DNA from: Megalobrama amblycephala
Lineage: Eukaryota > Chordata > Actinopteri > Cypriniformes > Xenocyprididae
Length of the DNA: 64,000 bases
Assembly: GCF_018812025.1 (NCBI RefSeq)
Contig: NC_063052.1
Location: 20,290,914 to 20,354,913 of the forward strand
Direction of reading: 5' to 3'
Shown here in pieces: positions 1-12,454 of the stretch (within the stretch, counting starts at the first letter, position 1; every line of letters starts with the position of its first letter). The translations under genes and the position numbers were made by a program. The notes beneath the pieces were generated by a model, which worked only from the letters and a program-made list of their open reading frames with translations, had not been told where the DNA came from and made no database searches.

Positions 1-195
1 TGTCACCATAGGCTCACGCAGCTACGCCGCGCTGTCATTGGTTCACCAACTTCTCATGAGTGAACCAATGATGATGCAGTTACACTGCGTTATTGAAAAA
101 GGCTTCAGTAACCAGGAAAAAGGAGACCTTTCCCCATACGCAGTACTCGTTCCATATCTCAGGGAACCAAGGTTACGTTAGTAACCGAGTACGTT
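1..195 (+). mobile_element. 3' terminal repeat of a DIRS retrotransposon (element continues left of window)
   Basis: This stretch matches, in reverse orientation, the left end of the full DIRS copy at 23,336-29,015. It carries the inner inverted-repeat part (CATTGGTTCA, ACGCAGTACTCGTTCC) and ends with GTTAGTAACCGAGTACGTT. The outermost GTT agrees with the AAC/GTT trinucleotide at the ends of the full copy. Only this terminus is in the window, so it may be the 3' end of a plus-strand element whose body lies to the left, or a solo terminal fragment. No coding sequence is present. Confidence 0.8.
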
Positions 196-2545
196 TTTGG
201 ATACTCTACCCACCTCTGTTCTAGACACAGGGGCTGACTGGCCATCGGGAGTCTCAGGAGTTTTTACGGTCGGCCGCTGGACAATGTGGGCCGGCCCGTT
301 GCAAAGTAATGAAGAATGGATTATAGTAAATTTACATAGTCTATATCCTTCCGTCAGCACAGACAAATTGCTCGCGTGGGCATGGCCACTTGAGGCAAAA
401 ATGAATCCGTTTAGTGTCTAAAAACGCTTGTCAATGTCAAAATGTTTGCAATATCCAATCAAATCAAAGGAGGTGGGATTTACTGTCCACAGAAACCAAG
501 CAGCGCGCCACTTTTTAATGCTTGAAGAAAGCGAGCCGATCGAGGTAAGATAAGCAGCTGAACATGACGAGACAATAACACAGCAATATTTGCAGACTGT
601 TTACGATAAAACGAAGTACATTCATTTCCAGAGATGCAACTACTTCTGGCATTTTTTAATTTTTCATATTTTAATACCATTTACGTTATTCATCACACAA
701 TGCACAAAGAAACACTAGTTTTCAGTGTATCATATAAGAGTGAATGTTTGTGTAGCCTATCTGTTGTCAGGCTTTCTTCAGTAATTTCACAATCATTTGA
801 AAATTATTCATTAAACTCAAAATATCATTCTCAAATTTACACTAAAACATGGTAATATTCCATATTCAAGTAGCCTATGCTGTGTTAGGAAAGTATCTAA
901 AATAAAAATATAATTTGCTAATTAGTTCACATGAATTATTTTACACACATCAAAAGTTTAAATTTGAATTAAGATTTTGTTTAATCAAAAATGCAGTAAA
1001 AAATATATAAAATGTTTATAAATTTCAAATAGATGTTTTCTGTGAATTTATTGTAAAATGTAATTTATTCCTAGAATAAATACTAGAAAGGCACCATAAA
1101 ACAGCCAACATTCTGCACTACATTCTAAGTCTTATAGACCATACCAGAGCATTGTTATATATGGACTGATTTAATGGTAGGTATTGAACTTTAGTGATAT
1201 TAAACTTCCCTGTATGGAAAAGAGAAATGTATTATTTTACAAATTATTAACTAATGGTAAAAGTGTTTTGAGGTCATAACTTAAAGTATTGTGCAAGGAA
1301 CCATACAAAAATAGGTCTTGATAAGTGATAATCTGTCACTGTAATCAGTTTGTGTAAAAAGCAATAAAAGTTGCTTGTGTTTTACTGGCACTAATGTTCA
1401 TTTCAACTCAAAACTGCAGTGAATTGTATGTATAGTCACATTTCTGGAGTTTTTCAAACATGTAGAGGCAAGTTTTTTTTCCAGTGTTGCTACAACACAA
1501 CAACAGCAACAACAATACAACTGCTACATTAATAGTGTCACGCCTGTTCTAGGTTTGAATTTTGTTTGTTCTTGTTTGATTTGCACTGTTTCCAGGTTAG
1601 TTTCCTGTGTTTTCTTTGTCCATGTTCATTTGTTACCATGGTTTTGTTACCATCTTGTTTCTTCCCTAGTGTACTAAATATTGCCCTCAGTTTCAGCTGT
1701 TCTTTGTCCATTATTGCCTATGTTAGTGGTTGCTCTGTCCATGTTTTTGTAAATTTCTGAGTAACCTGAGATATTGTTATTTTGATTTTCTTAAAATTAA
1801 GACTGCTGCACAGAGATCCTGCTTTTCATCCTTTGCTTCAACCACACTATGTCAAATAGTAGTAATGCTTAACTTTTCAGATTTAAAATAGTCACCCAAA
1901 ATATGGTGTGTGTTCAATTAGATTCTCTTTATAGGACATAAATGAAGCTCTGATCTCAGCACCAGCTAATTTTTTTTAAATACAGAAGATTAACAAACTT
2001 TCTAGCATGATTATTAGAGTTCTCATGATTGAATGAAGAAATAAGTAAGAATTAAGTTGCTTAATATATTCAAGTTCACATTTGAACTAACTTATTCAGT
2101 GGAGACAGTTGGTTCCTCTGAATTCACTGAACCACAGAATGTTTTTTTTTCTTTCTTTTTTTCTCTTTCATTCATGCAGCAAACAATTTAATTATCCTTT
2201 GTCTATTGACCATATGTGCAGTTGTCTGCAGGAATGATGGCATTGAGAAAAAATGAATGTCCCTAAATCCCTTGCAGTTATGATTGGATATTGGTTCTTT
2301 TGCTCTGCTTGTGGATGACTTACCTCTCATATGCTTTGACATGATGTTGTAATTCCATACACCTCAGTCAGGGAGGATTTGTAGAGGATGGTCTGACATG
2401 CTGGGAAATTGCCTTCAGTAGCATAAGAATGCGATCTGAGATTATATTCACTAAAATGATGAACCACCAACTTATATGCACAAATCTTTTCTTTTATTTC
2501 TTTAAAATGTCAGAACAACAACAACAACAACAACAACAATACAAC

Positions 2546-2577
<32 letters not shown>

Positions 2578-2867
2578 CATGATTATTCGAAAGTGAACAT
2601 GTTCACATTTTTCTTAAATGTGGTTGGTAGAAAACACATATTAATTTAAAGTGTCATGAAACCAGCACATATCAGTTCTCACTGTACATTTTATAATAAA
2701 ACCTTTGCATTTGTGGGGATATCCAGTGCATGTGGATATATTATTCTAAGCAATCAGTTATTTTTGTGTATAATCTGCAGTCAGACGGTCAGTAAACAGA
2801 CTGTGCGTGGTCTGTGATTGTGTACTGATCTACCCCAGGTGAAAAAAAGTACACTTCTATAATGTAC
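196..2867. other. AT-rich spacer, no gene recognised
   Basis: Open frames here are short and resemble no family I know. About 200-470 is GC-richer and looks like an old MITE fragment, but I could not find its two ends. The rest is AT-rich intergenic or intronic-type DNA with short simple repeats. Confidence 0.5.
2512..2574. repeat. (CAA)n/(TAA)n compound microsatellite
   Basis: An uninterrupted run of CAA trinucleotides passes into a run of AAT trinucleotides. It is a simple repeat with no coding meaning. Confidence 0.9.
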
Positions 2868-2871
2868 TTAA

Positions 2872-4056
2872 AGGGGTCATGAACTGCGTTGGTTTATTGT
2901 TTTATAATGTTTCCTGAGGTGCATTTATAATGTTAGTATGCTTTTTACAACCAAAATTGTCATAATTTATAAATAAAAGCCATTTTTCCTACCCTGATTT
3001 TAGTCCTCTGGTTTGAACGCTCTGTTTTAAGGGGCGTGTCGGCTGTGAAACTTAAGTGTAAATGCCCACTACTGTGATTGGCTAACATCTTTCCATTTGA
3101 AATAGCCAAGTATTACTCTCTCTTTTAGCGCATTTTTACTATTAGAGCTCTTATGGTTAAATAATCGTGAAAAGTGTTGCATTACATTTAGATCTATGGC
3201 ATTATATTTAGATAGTGGCATGAAAGGTTGCAGAGATGAACACTGTGTAGCCGATCACATTTGTTGAGTGCATGAAAGCAGTGATCTCGTCATTTCAACT
3301 CAATTTCTGCACACTAACAAATGCTCTCATCTTCACTAACAGTGCAAACGCAATATAACTAAAAGATTCATTGAATAAAAGTTTTGCGCGTCAGTCACTG
3401 ATAAACTCCTGCTGTTTGATTGACAGCTTCAGCGTGCGCTACTACAATGACTGCAAAAGGGCTTTCTTTGATCGCTTACTTTATAAAATATAATCGCCAC
3501 TAAATAACAGATTATTTTCACCCTACTAAGAGAAACAATGCAAGTTGACGTTTAGTCATGGGTTTGATTTACTGGCACACATACAAAGAACATCTGACTG
3601 TACATGAATCATTACATATCAGATCAGGCATTAGAATTAACACAGTTACTTACATGTTGTTGCGTTACTGTCGAGTCCAGGCACTGCACAATATTTTGTA
3701 ATCCTCAACGGCATGTTTATTGCTTGGTAGCTCAAACCGGTTTAGCACCACATAGGCCTATGTTACTTAGGCTACCTATTCTATTGCATGTCATGCGTGA
3801 ATCGGTGGGCAGGGCTAAACAGGCAGTGATGAAGTAAGCGTTGTTCTTCTTCTGCAGAGGCGGTGCTTGCTGCCCTTTGACGTCATAGATCCCCACTTTG
3901 TAAATCCTGTCGTTTGCTGGGTCTGGTGTCAATTAAAGCTTTTATTGGACTAACAAGGAAGTTTTCAGCTCTGAAACTTACAGGATATTCTTATAGTATG
4001 ATGACCTCATATGTCAAAAGCTCAAGGAACATTTGATTTCTCAGTTCATCACCCCT
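2872..4056. mobile_element. TTAA-flanked non-autonomous DNA transposon
   Basis: The left end AGGGGTCATGAACT and the right end AGTTCATCACCCCT are inverted repeats. Both are flanked by TTAA (2868-2871 and 4057-4060), the target duplication of Kolobok and piggyBac elements. The 1,185-bp interior has no long reading frame, so it cannot encode a transposase. The AGGG start fits Kolobok better than piggyBac, whose ends usually start CCY, but superfamily assignment needs a library match. Confidence 0.75.
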
Positions 4057-4060
4057 TTAA

Positions 4061-4455
4061 AGTGCTCTATTTTCATGCACTAATTTTGTACTTAATATAC
4101 TAAAAATTATTCTTTAGTACTTCTTAAGATAATCTTAAGAACATCTAAGTGTACTCAACTGTGCTATTTTGAGACACCATGAAATATGAACTAAAATGTC
4201 CTTTTAACATACTATCTCTGTATTAAAAAAAATATTTAGTTACCACTTGTAGTACACTATTAAATGGTACTATAATTTATTCAAAAACATTTGACCAGTA
4301 GTGTATATATCAGTGAAAGGTGAGACATGCCTTCATAATTAAGCACCTGTAAGAGCTGTGATTGTATAATATTAGAGGAGAGAAGTACCATGAAATTGAC
4401 GTTTGCAAAATATGTTGTAATTCTGATAGTTGGCACTATTGTCGCAAATATGTCT
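4061..4455. other. Spacer, nothing recognised
   Basis: AT-rich sequence between the TTAA element and the DIRS-like end. I see no gene, terminal repeat or RNA. Confidence 0.4.
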
Positions 4456-4908
4456 CAGGTTACACATGTAATCATGGTTCCCTGAGAAGGGGAACAAGAC
4501 ACTGTGTCCGAAGACACTTTGGAGAATGCCTCCAGCGTCTGAAGTGTCTGAAGCACATGATTCAAACACGACAATGTCATTGGCCGGCGACAGCCCATGA
4601 CGTAGCTACGTGTGCGACCGTGTGTACAAGAGGGCACCTGTAGAACATGTCAACAACTTCTTTGTCTGAAGGAAATGTAACCAGGTTTGCCCGAAGCATG
4701 GCAGCTAGATGCTGCATCCGAAGATACTTTGGCAAACGAATACCCACTCTACCATGCTGAGAGAATAACTGCCTAAATGGCTAAGATAAGCAAAAGGAAG
4801 GCTCAACGGATTAAATGCCGGAGACCAATCCCTAACTCAGGTCAAACATGGGGCTGTCAGTGACCATATTCACTAAGGCCACAACTTGGGCCCATGCCTT
4901 ACCTTTAA

Positions 4909-5949
4909 AGTCCCTGTAAAGTCAATTCTGAGAATTCTTTCTAAACACTTTATAAATGTTACAAATGTATTGCTGAAACACATTACAAAGTCTGTGAATT
5001 GTGTAATGCTTAATTGTGAAGTTAGAGCGTTAAACAGTTTTTCACCAAATCTCTGCTCAGGATTTTTTGGGCGGAGCTAAAACGGGGGTCTAATGACGCA
5101 CATCTTCCCCCGAGCATAGCCCCTCCCCTAACACTATATAACTGTCGATGACGCACCGAGCGTGGCGCCGCCTATACAGCGGTTCACTCGCTCAATCTCG
5201 AGTGTCATTACAGTCAAACAGCCCTTTGCACATTTAGCTAGTAATGCCTTCGTCACGCAAATGCATATTACATGGTTGTTAAAATATACAATATGCTCGG
5301 TCTCCTTATTTAAATTTCCTAAAACGATGACATGAAGGATTCTAAAGTGATCGTTCTACACCGGATAATTTTACAAACTTTCATCAGACAGCTGGGATTC
5401 ACAGATAATCCGCTGTTTTTTGTGAATGTGACTGAACAGACCTCGTCCTTCTTACCGTCACACCGACAACCGATGATATATGGGGCCGGACAGAGTCTCT
5501 CCCGTCCCGGCCTTCATCCTCCCGTCTCGCGGCGCCATCATTTGTCGACTCGACAACAGTCCGGCAGTACGTGCCCAATGACCAATGAGTGTAAGTTGTC
5601 GTGTGTGCTTATGTTATAATAAGTAGGTAGTCCATAGTAACTCTACTAAAATGTGCAACCCTCTAACGTGATTCTTTTGTTTATAAGCATCATCAGTATG
5701 TTTGACTCATTAGACAAGTAAGTTGAGACGGCAGCTCTCGCGAGTGGGTGTGGTTTCAGCGCCGACAGCGGACGCGCCCCCAGCGTTTGAGAGCGGAGAG
5801 CGCTGGCTATTTTTTCGAGATTTTGATAACTTATTTCATTTACTTGCAGATTTTTTTAATCATTCAAATTTGGCTGGGTGGTTAATAACACATTTTTCTG
5901 TGGTGTAACAAGCTCAAAACACATACTTTAAAATGACTTTACAGGGACT
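4909..5949. mobile_element. TTAA-flanked non-autonomous DNA transposon
   Basis: The ends AGTCCCTGTAAAGTCA and TGACTTTACAGGGACT are perfect inverted repeats flanked by TTAA at 4905-4908 and 5950-5953. The 1,041-bp interior has open frames of up to about 95 codons with no recognisable domain. It sits inside the DIRS-like fragment and is therefore younger than it. Confidence 0.85.
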
Positions 5950-6129
5950 TTAAGGGAATACAGGCAAAGAGAAAGTGAATTCCTTCGCCTTGTCACTATA
6001 CTAGGGGGATCTGGTTAAACCTCTGAGGAACCCAGGGATGCTGAAAAGACATGCTATATCCTGCCAGACTCTAAGTCAGCATATCTGAGCCAAATAAAAG
6101 TTGGGCCCGAGATGGGTCCAATCAAAGAC

Positions 6130-6962
6130 AGATTACCAAGGCAGCCTCACAGAGGGCCGAACACTTTATGTCATTATCTAACTGGAGCTCAGGTGAGCAG
6201 AGGCCTCAGCAGAACAACTCTCTATAGTGAGCCAAACACACTAAATTTCAAAGACAGTTTAGCAAGGCAGCCTTACAGAAGGCCGAACTCTTAATGTCGC
6301 TGTCTGACTTGAGCCCAGATGAGCAGATGCCTCAGCCGACATGCTCAACTTCAAAGACAACTTACCAAGACGGCCAACAGAAGGCCGAACTCTTGAAATC
6401 ACTGCCTAACTGGGGCTACATGAGCGGAGGCCTCAGCAGAAAGACTCTCTAAGTGAGAGGAAGCCAACCACTCAATTTCAAAGACAGTTTATCAAGGCAG
6501 CCTTACAGAAGGTCGAACACTTGATGTCGCTGTCTGACTTGAACACAGATGAGTAGAGGCCTCAGACGACATGCTCAAAGTCATAGACAACTTACCAAGG
6601 CAGCCTCACAGAAGGCCGAACTCTTGACATGACTGTCTAACTGAGGCTTACAGAAGCGGAGGCCTCAGCAGAAAGACCCTCTAAGTGAGAGGAGTTTAAA
6701 CACACTCAATTTCAAAGACAGCTTACCAAGGCAGCCTCACAGAAGGCCGAACACTTGATGTCGCTGTCTGACTTGAGCCCAGATGAGCAGAGGCCTCAGC
6801 AGAAATACCCTCTATAGTAAGAAGAAGCCAAACACACTCAATTTCAAAGATAGTTTACCAAGGCAGCCTCATAGAAGGCCGAACACCTGATGTTGCTGTC
6901 TGACTTGAGCCCAGATTAGCAGAGGCCTCAGCCGACATGCTCAACTTCATAGACATGATCTT
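6130..6962. repeat. Degenerate tandem repeat, ~103-132 bp units, about 7 copies
   Basis: The phrase CAGCCTCACAGAAGGCCGAA, or a close variant, recurs near 6140, 6267, 6371, 6497, 6600, 6730 and 6862. Each copy is followed by a shared block with GAGGCCTCAGC and by a CAAAGACA block. Spacing alternates between ~103 and ~130 bp, so two unit types may be interleaved. No continuous reading frame runs through it. Confidence 0.75.
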
Positions 6963-7395
6963 ACTGTTCTAATTTGATGTTCCCATAGGCCACCAGCATG
7001 GCTCACATGTGGTCGTTCATGATGAAGTCATGATGCATATGTTTGTGATACATCAGCTTTCTGCAGATCGTTTAAGTCTTGTTTCCATTGCTCCCACCTT
7101 AGATTAAGCTAATTTGATTGAGGATCATCCCATTCACTGCCACATTTGCACACTTCTTGCAATATTCTTTTTCCACTCAACAGTCTCATTATTTGATACA
7201 TTAAGTATCCTTACCCCTGTTAAAGAAGAGCCTGTTAAAACTAAACTGATGGTTTGCTCAAGGCTGTTGATCTACTGAATATCAAACAATGCTGTAACTT
7301 CTTGCTTTCCTGTATTCTGCTTCAGCTCTCTCTTTCCCTTGGTAAACTGTATGCATGTCTGTGTGTGCTTGTTAGTTTAGTTATGTGTTTGTGAT

Positions 7396-8566
7396 TTAGT
7401 TAAATAAAACTTGTGTGCAGACACTTGCAAGTTGATTCTTATAAAACCAATGTCCCTGATAATGATAACGATCACCTCTACATGCTAAGAAAGCGATATT
7501 GTTCTGTGGCCATGGAAAATATCCTTTTTGAAAAGTTGATAGACGACAATATACAATACTGAGTGTTCGCTGGCCGAACAGATTAATTGATTGTAATATT
7601 AATTTAGCTACGTTAAATGCAAGATCAAGATTTTTTTTTACATCAGGAATCCTATCTGAAGTAAGAATGCTGTCCAACAAATTTTGTATTTGACACAAAC
7701 TTATGGAGCCGTAAGCCACCTATAGCACAGAGCTTTTTTACCTCATCTGCAACTTTAATGGCTTCTTCTGCATTCTCTACACTGATTACTCTATCATAGA
7801 ACATAGAATAGAACACACATAGAACACACATACACATAGAAATGTCTTATCACAAACTGTGAACCTAGCAGATACAACTCGCTGTGTTCAGTTGCAAGAT
7901 ATTTCAAGCCATAGTTTGCACACCCTGAGGATGAAGCTGCACCAAAGAGATGAACTTTGTCTGCCTTCTTCAAGTGGAAAACACTGTGGTGAGTCAAGTA
8001 CCATATTTCTCCTTCTCTGCCGTACCTCCTCAGCATCTCCTCTCTGCAAGATCTCACTCATGAATTCATTGTAACGTTTCTTATACAGTTCATCCTTCAC
8101 CATCTTTCTTTTGAGGTTGTTGAGTCTAACCGTAGCACATTGTTTGTTGTTGGGTAAGTTGGGTCTCACTTTAAAGGGAAGTGGCATTTGGTAATGACCA
8201 TGCATATTTCTCTGTATGCCCTCCTTCAGCTTCTCAAGAAAAAGAATGTTATCTTGGGACACTTTTGTGCTCTCTTTTTCAGTATCTTTAAAATCACTCT
8301 CAAAGACATGAATACCATCACCTGGTGTGATAGAAGGAAGCTCCTTAACCGCAATGCGGTGACACAATCTACTAACTCCAGGTAAATCAGAGTATCGTGA
8401 AGAACAACCTACTATACTCCATCCTAAATCTGTCCGAATGGCGTAGGGTTCATCATCTCCTCCTACTATTACTTCTCTGGGAGTCATTGACCTTGAACAA
8501 TTGTAGCCTATTAACAGGCCAACATCACAGTCCTGTAACGGAGGTACCTTGTCTGTAATGACTTTA
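7396..8566 (-). pseudogene. BEL/Pao retrotransposon pol fragment (pre-RT region and reverse transcriptase)
   Basis: Reading on the minus strand, sequence just before 8487 carries LLIGYNCSRSMTPRE and continues with VGGDDEPYAIRTDLGWSIVG. Both are characteristic of the Pao polyprotein between protease and reverse transcriptase. Next comes a basic KKRYNEFMSEILQRGDAEEV region, then WYLTHHSVFHLKKADKV, and near 7,700-7,800 the segment after the catalytic YVDD (ISVENAEEAIKVADEVKKLC). The pieces lie in different frames, so frameshifts break it. The YVDD, RNase H and integrase regions are missing or unrecognisable. It continues the gag-side fragment at 9726-10535 but is separated from it by an insert. 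Confidence 0.8.
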
Positions 8567-8567
8567 A

Positions 8568-9722
8568 AGGGTCATGAAACCCCAAAACACTTTTTTTGAG
8601 ATGAAAACAGCTATGTTTAGGCTGCACATCATTGAAAACACTAAAAGGTACTCATTAATGTTATTCATAAGTGAAAAATAGTTATTTTTGCATTTTTCAG
8701 AGCGATTTCTGTCTTCCGGTTTGAAAAGCTGAGTCGGAGCAATGTCACAAAATCTGACGTCATTGTATTCTTTCGACCCAAGTATGGGCATGGTCGCACA
8801 TGCTGACGTAGACCGTTTCGAGCGATTCTTGACATATATTCATGACATAAAGCTCATTTAATTTAATCACTGCGCTGTAGTATGCATAATATTATAATTG
8901 CGGTATTATGCACGAGGAAGTCTCACTTCTCTCGCCTCGGTCTGTTGTCATTCAGAGACATATCGTTGGTGTCTTCAGTGCTACAACACAATGTGTTTTC
9001 CTGCGACGCGACCAGAGCAGAGGTTTGTGTGCATGTGGATTATTTTGCTGTAATCTACCAGCACAAATGGAAAATATGTTCGCGTGAGATCGCATTACAG
9101 CAGAGAATTCAAATGTCACAAAAGTGCGGCTCATTCACCTCTGCCTGCTCCAGCTGCGTTCAAACACGCGAGCTGTAGGCTGTTTACTTCAGCACAGCAG
9201 CACATGTGTTGTTTGTATTTTGCTCGTGATGCGGTCAGAACTGGAGTTTGAATACGAACACATGAAAAATACGACTGTTATTATGATATACGCGTGGAGC
9301 GCGCATATGATCGGTTTCAGCGCAGAGCTCCGTGATGAGTTTAATAACACTATCTACGTGGCACATAGCTCATACAGAATAAAGTATCCGTGTTTAAAAT
9401 TTTTATTTCACACATTCTCCTGCACCAAACATTAACCAGCACGGTGTAGTTATGCACACATATTTCATCAAGTCTTCTTCAAATGAATTATATGTGCAAA
9501 CTGAACACTGTTACACTGATGCAGCCTATCTGAACGCGACGACACAATTATTCTAATAGACAAAAGACTGATTTTGAGACTGCAGTGCTTGTAAACGTAA
9601 TCAAAGTAGCCTATTATTAGACCTATTAAATATTCTTTCGCATTTCTCCCTTGTGCTTGGGAGTTTGTTGTCATTTTCTCCGTGCTCATATATTAATATT
9701 CATTATTCTGTATAATGAGTGT
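8568..9722. mobile_element. Insert in the BEL/Pao element, probably a TTAA-type MITE (right end not resolved)
   Basis: BEL/Pao similarity stops at TTAA (8564-8567) followed by AGGGTCATGAAACCCC, which resembles the start of the TTAA element at 2872. BEL/Pao similarity resumes near 9,725. The right end has no matching inverted repeat or TTAA, so the right boundary is inferred from the host element only. Open frames of up to 103 codons occur inside but show no domain. Confidence 0.45.
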
Positions 9723-9725
9723 GTT

Positions 9726-10535
9726 CTATGTCTGTGTTTCATTGGTTGCAGATACCCAGACAGATATCACTGAAGTAAATGCATTTCACTCTTCTCCACT
9801 TACATTCAGGGACACTGCATTTATTGTACCATCAGGATCACTTTGTGTCTGAACTGCAGAAGATAAAGTCTTTACTGTTTTCACAAAGTTATAATCATGT
9901 AAACTAGTTTGATGCTTTCTTTTGCAAGTATTACAAGTGAGATGATAACGATACTCCTTTGTACTGTGACCAGAATTCAAGCATCCATAGCAAAGCCTCT
10001 TCTCTTGGATAAATTTCTGTCGCTCCTCCAATGGCTTACTGAGAAAGTTGAAACAATCATTAAGTTGATGTTTATATTTCAGGTAAAGCATACACAGAAT
10101 TGTATTTTTTCGGCTCTCTATGTTTGTTTGAGTAGTGAGAACTCTAACTTTATTTATCTTGGTTTCTCTCAGGTTTGCTTTCTCTGCAACAGATTCTGCA
10201 GCATTGAAGACCATTAAAAGAGGTAACTGGGTTACAAGCAATCTCAGCTTCAGTTAACACAAATGCAGCAAATTCTTTGAAGGTAGGATACTCCTGATTT
10301 TCAGAAAGACACTGTGTGACTTGACGTTTCCATCTGTCAAATCGGGTAATTTCTGCACAAGTTTATGATTTTCTTGATAATCGTTTAAAATTTGAAGACC
10401 TTTGACATGAGGCATGGCACCCTGGCATGCATTCAAGAAGTCAAAGAAAGTTTGAAGGCCCATGGAGAAGTCCCTGATTGGAGAGTTTATCCCCTTAGCA
10501 TTCCTAAGGTCTCTTTTGAAAGGTATGTGTACCAT
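9726..10535 (-). pseudogene. BEL/Pao retrotransposon gag fragment with zinc-knuckle region
   Basis: The 10,254-10,535 frame contains FFDFLNACQGAMPHVKGLQI followed by LNDYQENHKLVQKLPD, typical of the DUF1759-type gag domain of BEL/Pao. The 9,786-10,241 frame contains a Cys/His cluster (LCYGCLNSGHSTKEY, then CNTCKRKHQTSLH) typical of the knuckle after gag. Near 9,730-9,785 sequence like the start of the protease region follows, then the insert begins. Frames change and stops are present, so it is dead. The direction agrees with the pol fragment at 7.4-8.6 kb. Confidence 0.78.
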
Positions 10536-10741
10536 GAGCGATACAGTGGAACCAGAATGCGTTTTTTTGTTGCTGTGGGTAATGTTGCGGTTTGAGGCGG
10601 GAAATTAATTTCTGCTCTTGACCGCTGCTATATCAAGTGGTGCAAGTGGTGCTATATCAATAGATTTTCACATAGTATGCAGTGGACATATCACAGCTTG
10701 TTTTCATGAGTAGCAGTCAACTGCGCCATGTGGAGATTGAA

Positions 10742-10772
10742 AAAAACTTTTTTTTTTTTTTTTTTTTTTTTA
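10742..10772. repeat. Poly-T tract
   Basis: A run of about 30 T residues after a short A run. It could be the tail of a minus-strand retroposed sequence, but I see no body that I can name. Confidence 0.8.
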
Positions 10773-10941
10773 AGAGAACTGCTGTTTGTTATACAAATGC
10801 AAATTTAGTCTGGTGGATAATATTTGTTGCATGGTAAAAAATGGAAATTCATGTTAATTTTTTAGTCTATGTGAAGAAAAAAGAAAAAAAAAAATGGTGT
10901 AACAAATGTGTTTTAGAACTGCAGGAAATGCACATCTCAGT

Positions 10942-11022
10942 AGCTCGTGTTTGTTCGGGATTTGAACCCGTGTCATTGATATTTCTTCCGACTAATGCTC
11001 TATACCACTTGACTACGAATTG
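10942..11022 (-). pseudogene. tRNA-like sequence (degenerate)
   Basis: On the minus strand a box-A-like D arm (TAGTCAAGTGGTATAGAGC) is followed by a box-B/T arm with a clean stem around GGGTTCAAATCCC. The acceptor stem does not pair, so this is a decayed tRNA or tRNA-derived SINE head rather than a working tRNA gene. Confidence 0.45.
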
Positions 11023-11820
11023 ACTTTCCACAAAATGCCCAGAACAGAAGTTCTCTTTTGTTGTGTATGCGCAGGCGAGAGAGGAGCTTCATTCCTCTCA
11101 CTTCACAATAGTAAAACTAATCATTTCATTGCACATAATTTGTTGAGGAAACTTCTGGCACTGAGTGTGAGATATATGATGGTCTTGTGGTATAATTTTT
11201 TTTTGTTTAGTAAAGTGCAAGAGGGCCGTGTTCAAATAGTGATTGGGATTGCACTGCATTTTATGGAAAACAGCAATGTTTTTGATAGGCTAATAACATG
11301 CAGTTTATGTTTTATCTAGAAAATCTAACAACATAAAATAATTGTGATTTATAATAAAACTTAACTGAAATTTTTGCTGTAATAGTACAATGTATTTTTG
11401 AATTTGTTCTGAATTATGGACCAAAGTGCGTTTATATTATTAAGGTCTTTACTGTCGCTGTATCATCTTAATTTTACATGCCAGACACAATGAATACAAA
11501 CACTGATCTCTCTATCCAAACTTGCGATAATTAATAAGTTTAAGATGATAAGGCCCGTGTTGAAAATATTTAGGCGGAGCCCCGTGCTGACATATGTGGG
11601 GAAAAAATAGCCTAAACTTGCATGGTTTATTAATTATTCGCTTTAGTTGAAACATGAGGCCATGTTTCAAGGAATATTTCATCCCTGCATTTTAATTCCA
11701 CTGTAGTTAAATTTTAGCTACCTTTTAGGCCTTTTTTTTTTTTTCCCAAATCATAAGAACAAATTAATGTTCTCATATTTTTAGCAGGCTACAAAGAAAC
11801 ATTTTAATAAAAATTTTCAA

Positions 11821-11930
11821 CAATTTCTTAATTAATTTACAAAGGAATGATTTAATAAAAAGTGATCAACAATTTCTTAATTTATTTACAAATAAACAAT
11901 TTAATATAAGCTTATCAGCAATTTCTTAAT
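11821..11930. repeat. 49-bp tandem repeat, 2-3 copies
   Basis: CAATTTCTTAATT begins at 11,821, 11,870 and 11,919, giving a constant 49-bp period. The third copy is partial. Confidence 0.75.
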
Positions 11931-12386
11931 TCATGGTTGGACACTTCCAACCATGAATTTTCACAAAAATTGTGAAAAAAAGGAACATGTCCTATACGTC
12001 TTTTTACTCATCCAGGAAACTGTGCACACACAGTGGAAACCACACCTGGAATAAAAGCCAATGCAATTGACCCTTTGCCGGGAGTTTGATTGACAAGCAA
12101 TTTAACCAATCATAACAGCGAATCCGCCATTTTGTCCGACAAAGCAGTCAGGAGTTAGAAGATTAACCTCGGTGGACTTTAACGTGAAAAATGGTGTGTA
12201 CTGACATCTTTCCGCGTTTGAAACAACATTCCTTCTCACGTTCATTAATGTTTATTTGATGCTATAAATTAACAAGTAGGAAGAGATTATCGGTTCACGA
12301 GCCGCTTGAACTGAGGCACTACAGCAATCTGTCACTACACATTAAAGAGCCACAAAATGGTTTTTATTGATTGAATTTCTTAAAAA

Positions 12387-12454
12387 AAAAAAAAATACAC
12401 AATTTGAAAGCTGGGACTTTTAAAAAAAATACACAATTTGAAAGCTGGGACTTT
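12387..12454. repeat. 34-bp direct duplication
   Basis: Two adjacent copies each run from an A tract through ATACACAATTTGAAAGC to GGGACTTT. The A-rich starts suggest slippage or a local duplication. Confidence 0.8.

Larger units (their letters stand above)
4456..6965. mobile_element. DIRS-like terminal fragment of a second family, interrupted by a TTAA element
   Basis: The start (GGTTACACATGTAA, then GGTTCCCTGAGAAGGGGAAC) is laid out like the end of the DIRS copy at 23.3 kb (GGTTACTAACGTAACC, then GGTTCCCTGAGATACGGAAC). It probably belongs to a related DIRS family. Downstream there is no reverse transcriptase, only a minisatellite-like array at 6.13-6.96 kb. The fragment was split by the TTAA element at 4909-5949. 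The opposite terminus was not found, so the right boundary is approximate. Confidence 0.4.

Noticed and set aside
5332..5619. 95-codon frame inside the TTAA element at 4,909-5,949
   Set aside because: No domain, and the position inside a short non-autonomous element suggests chance.
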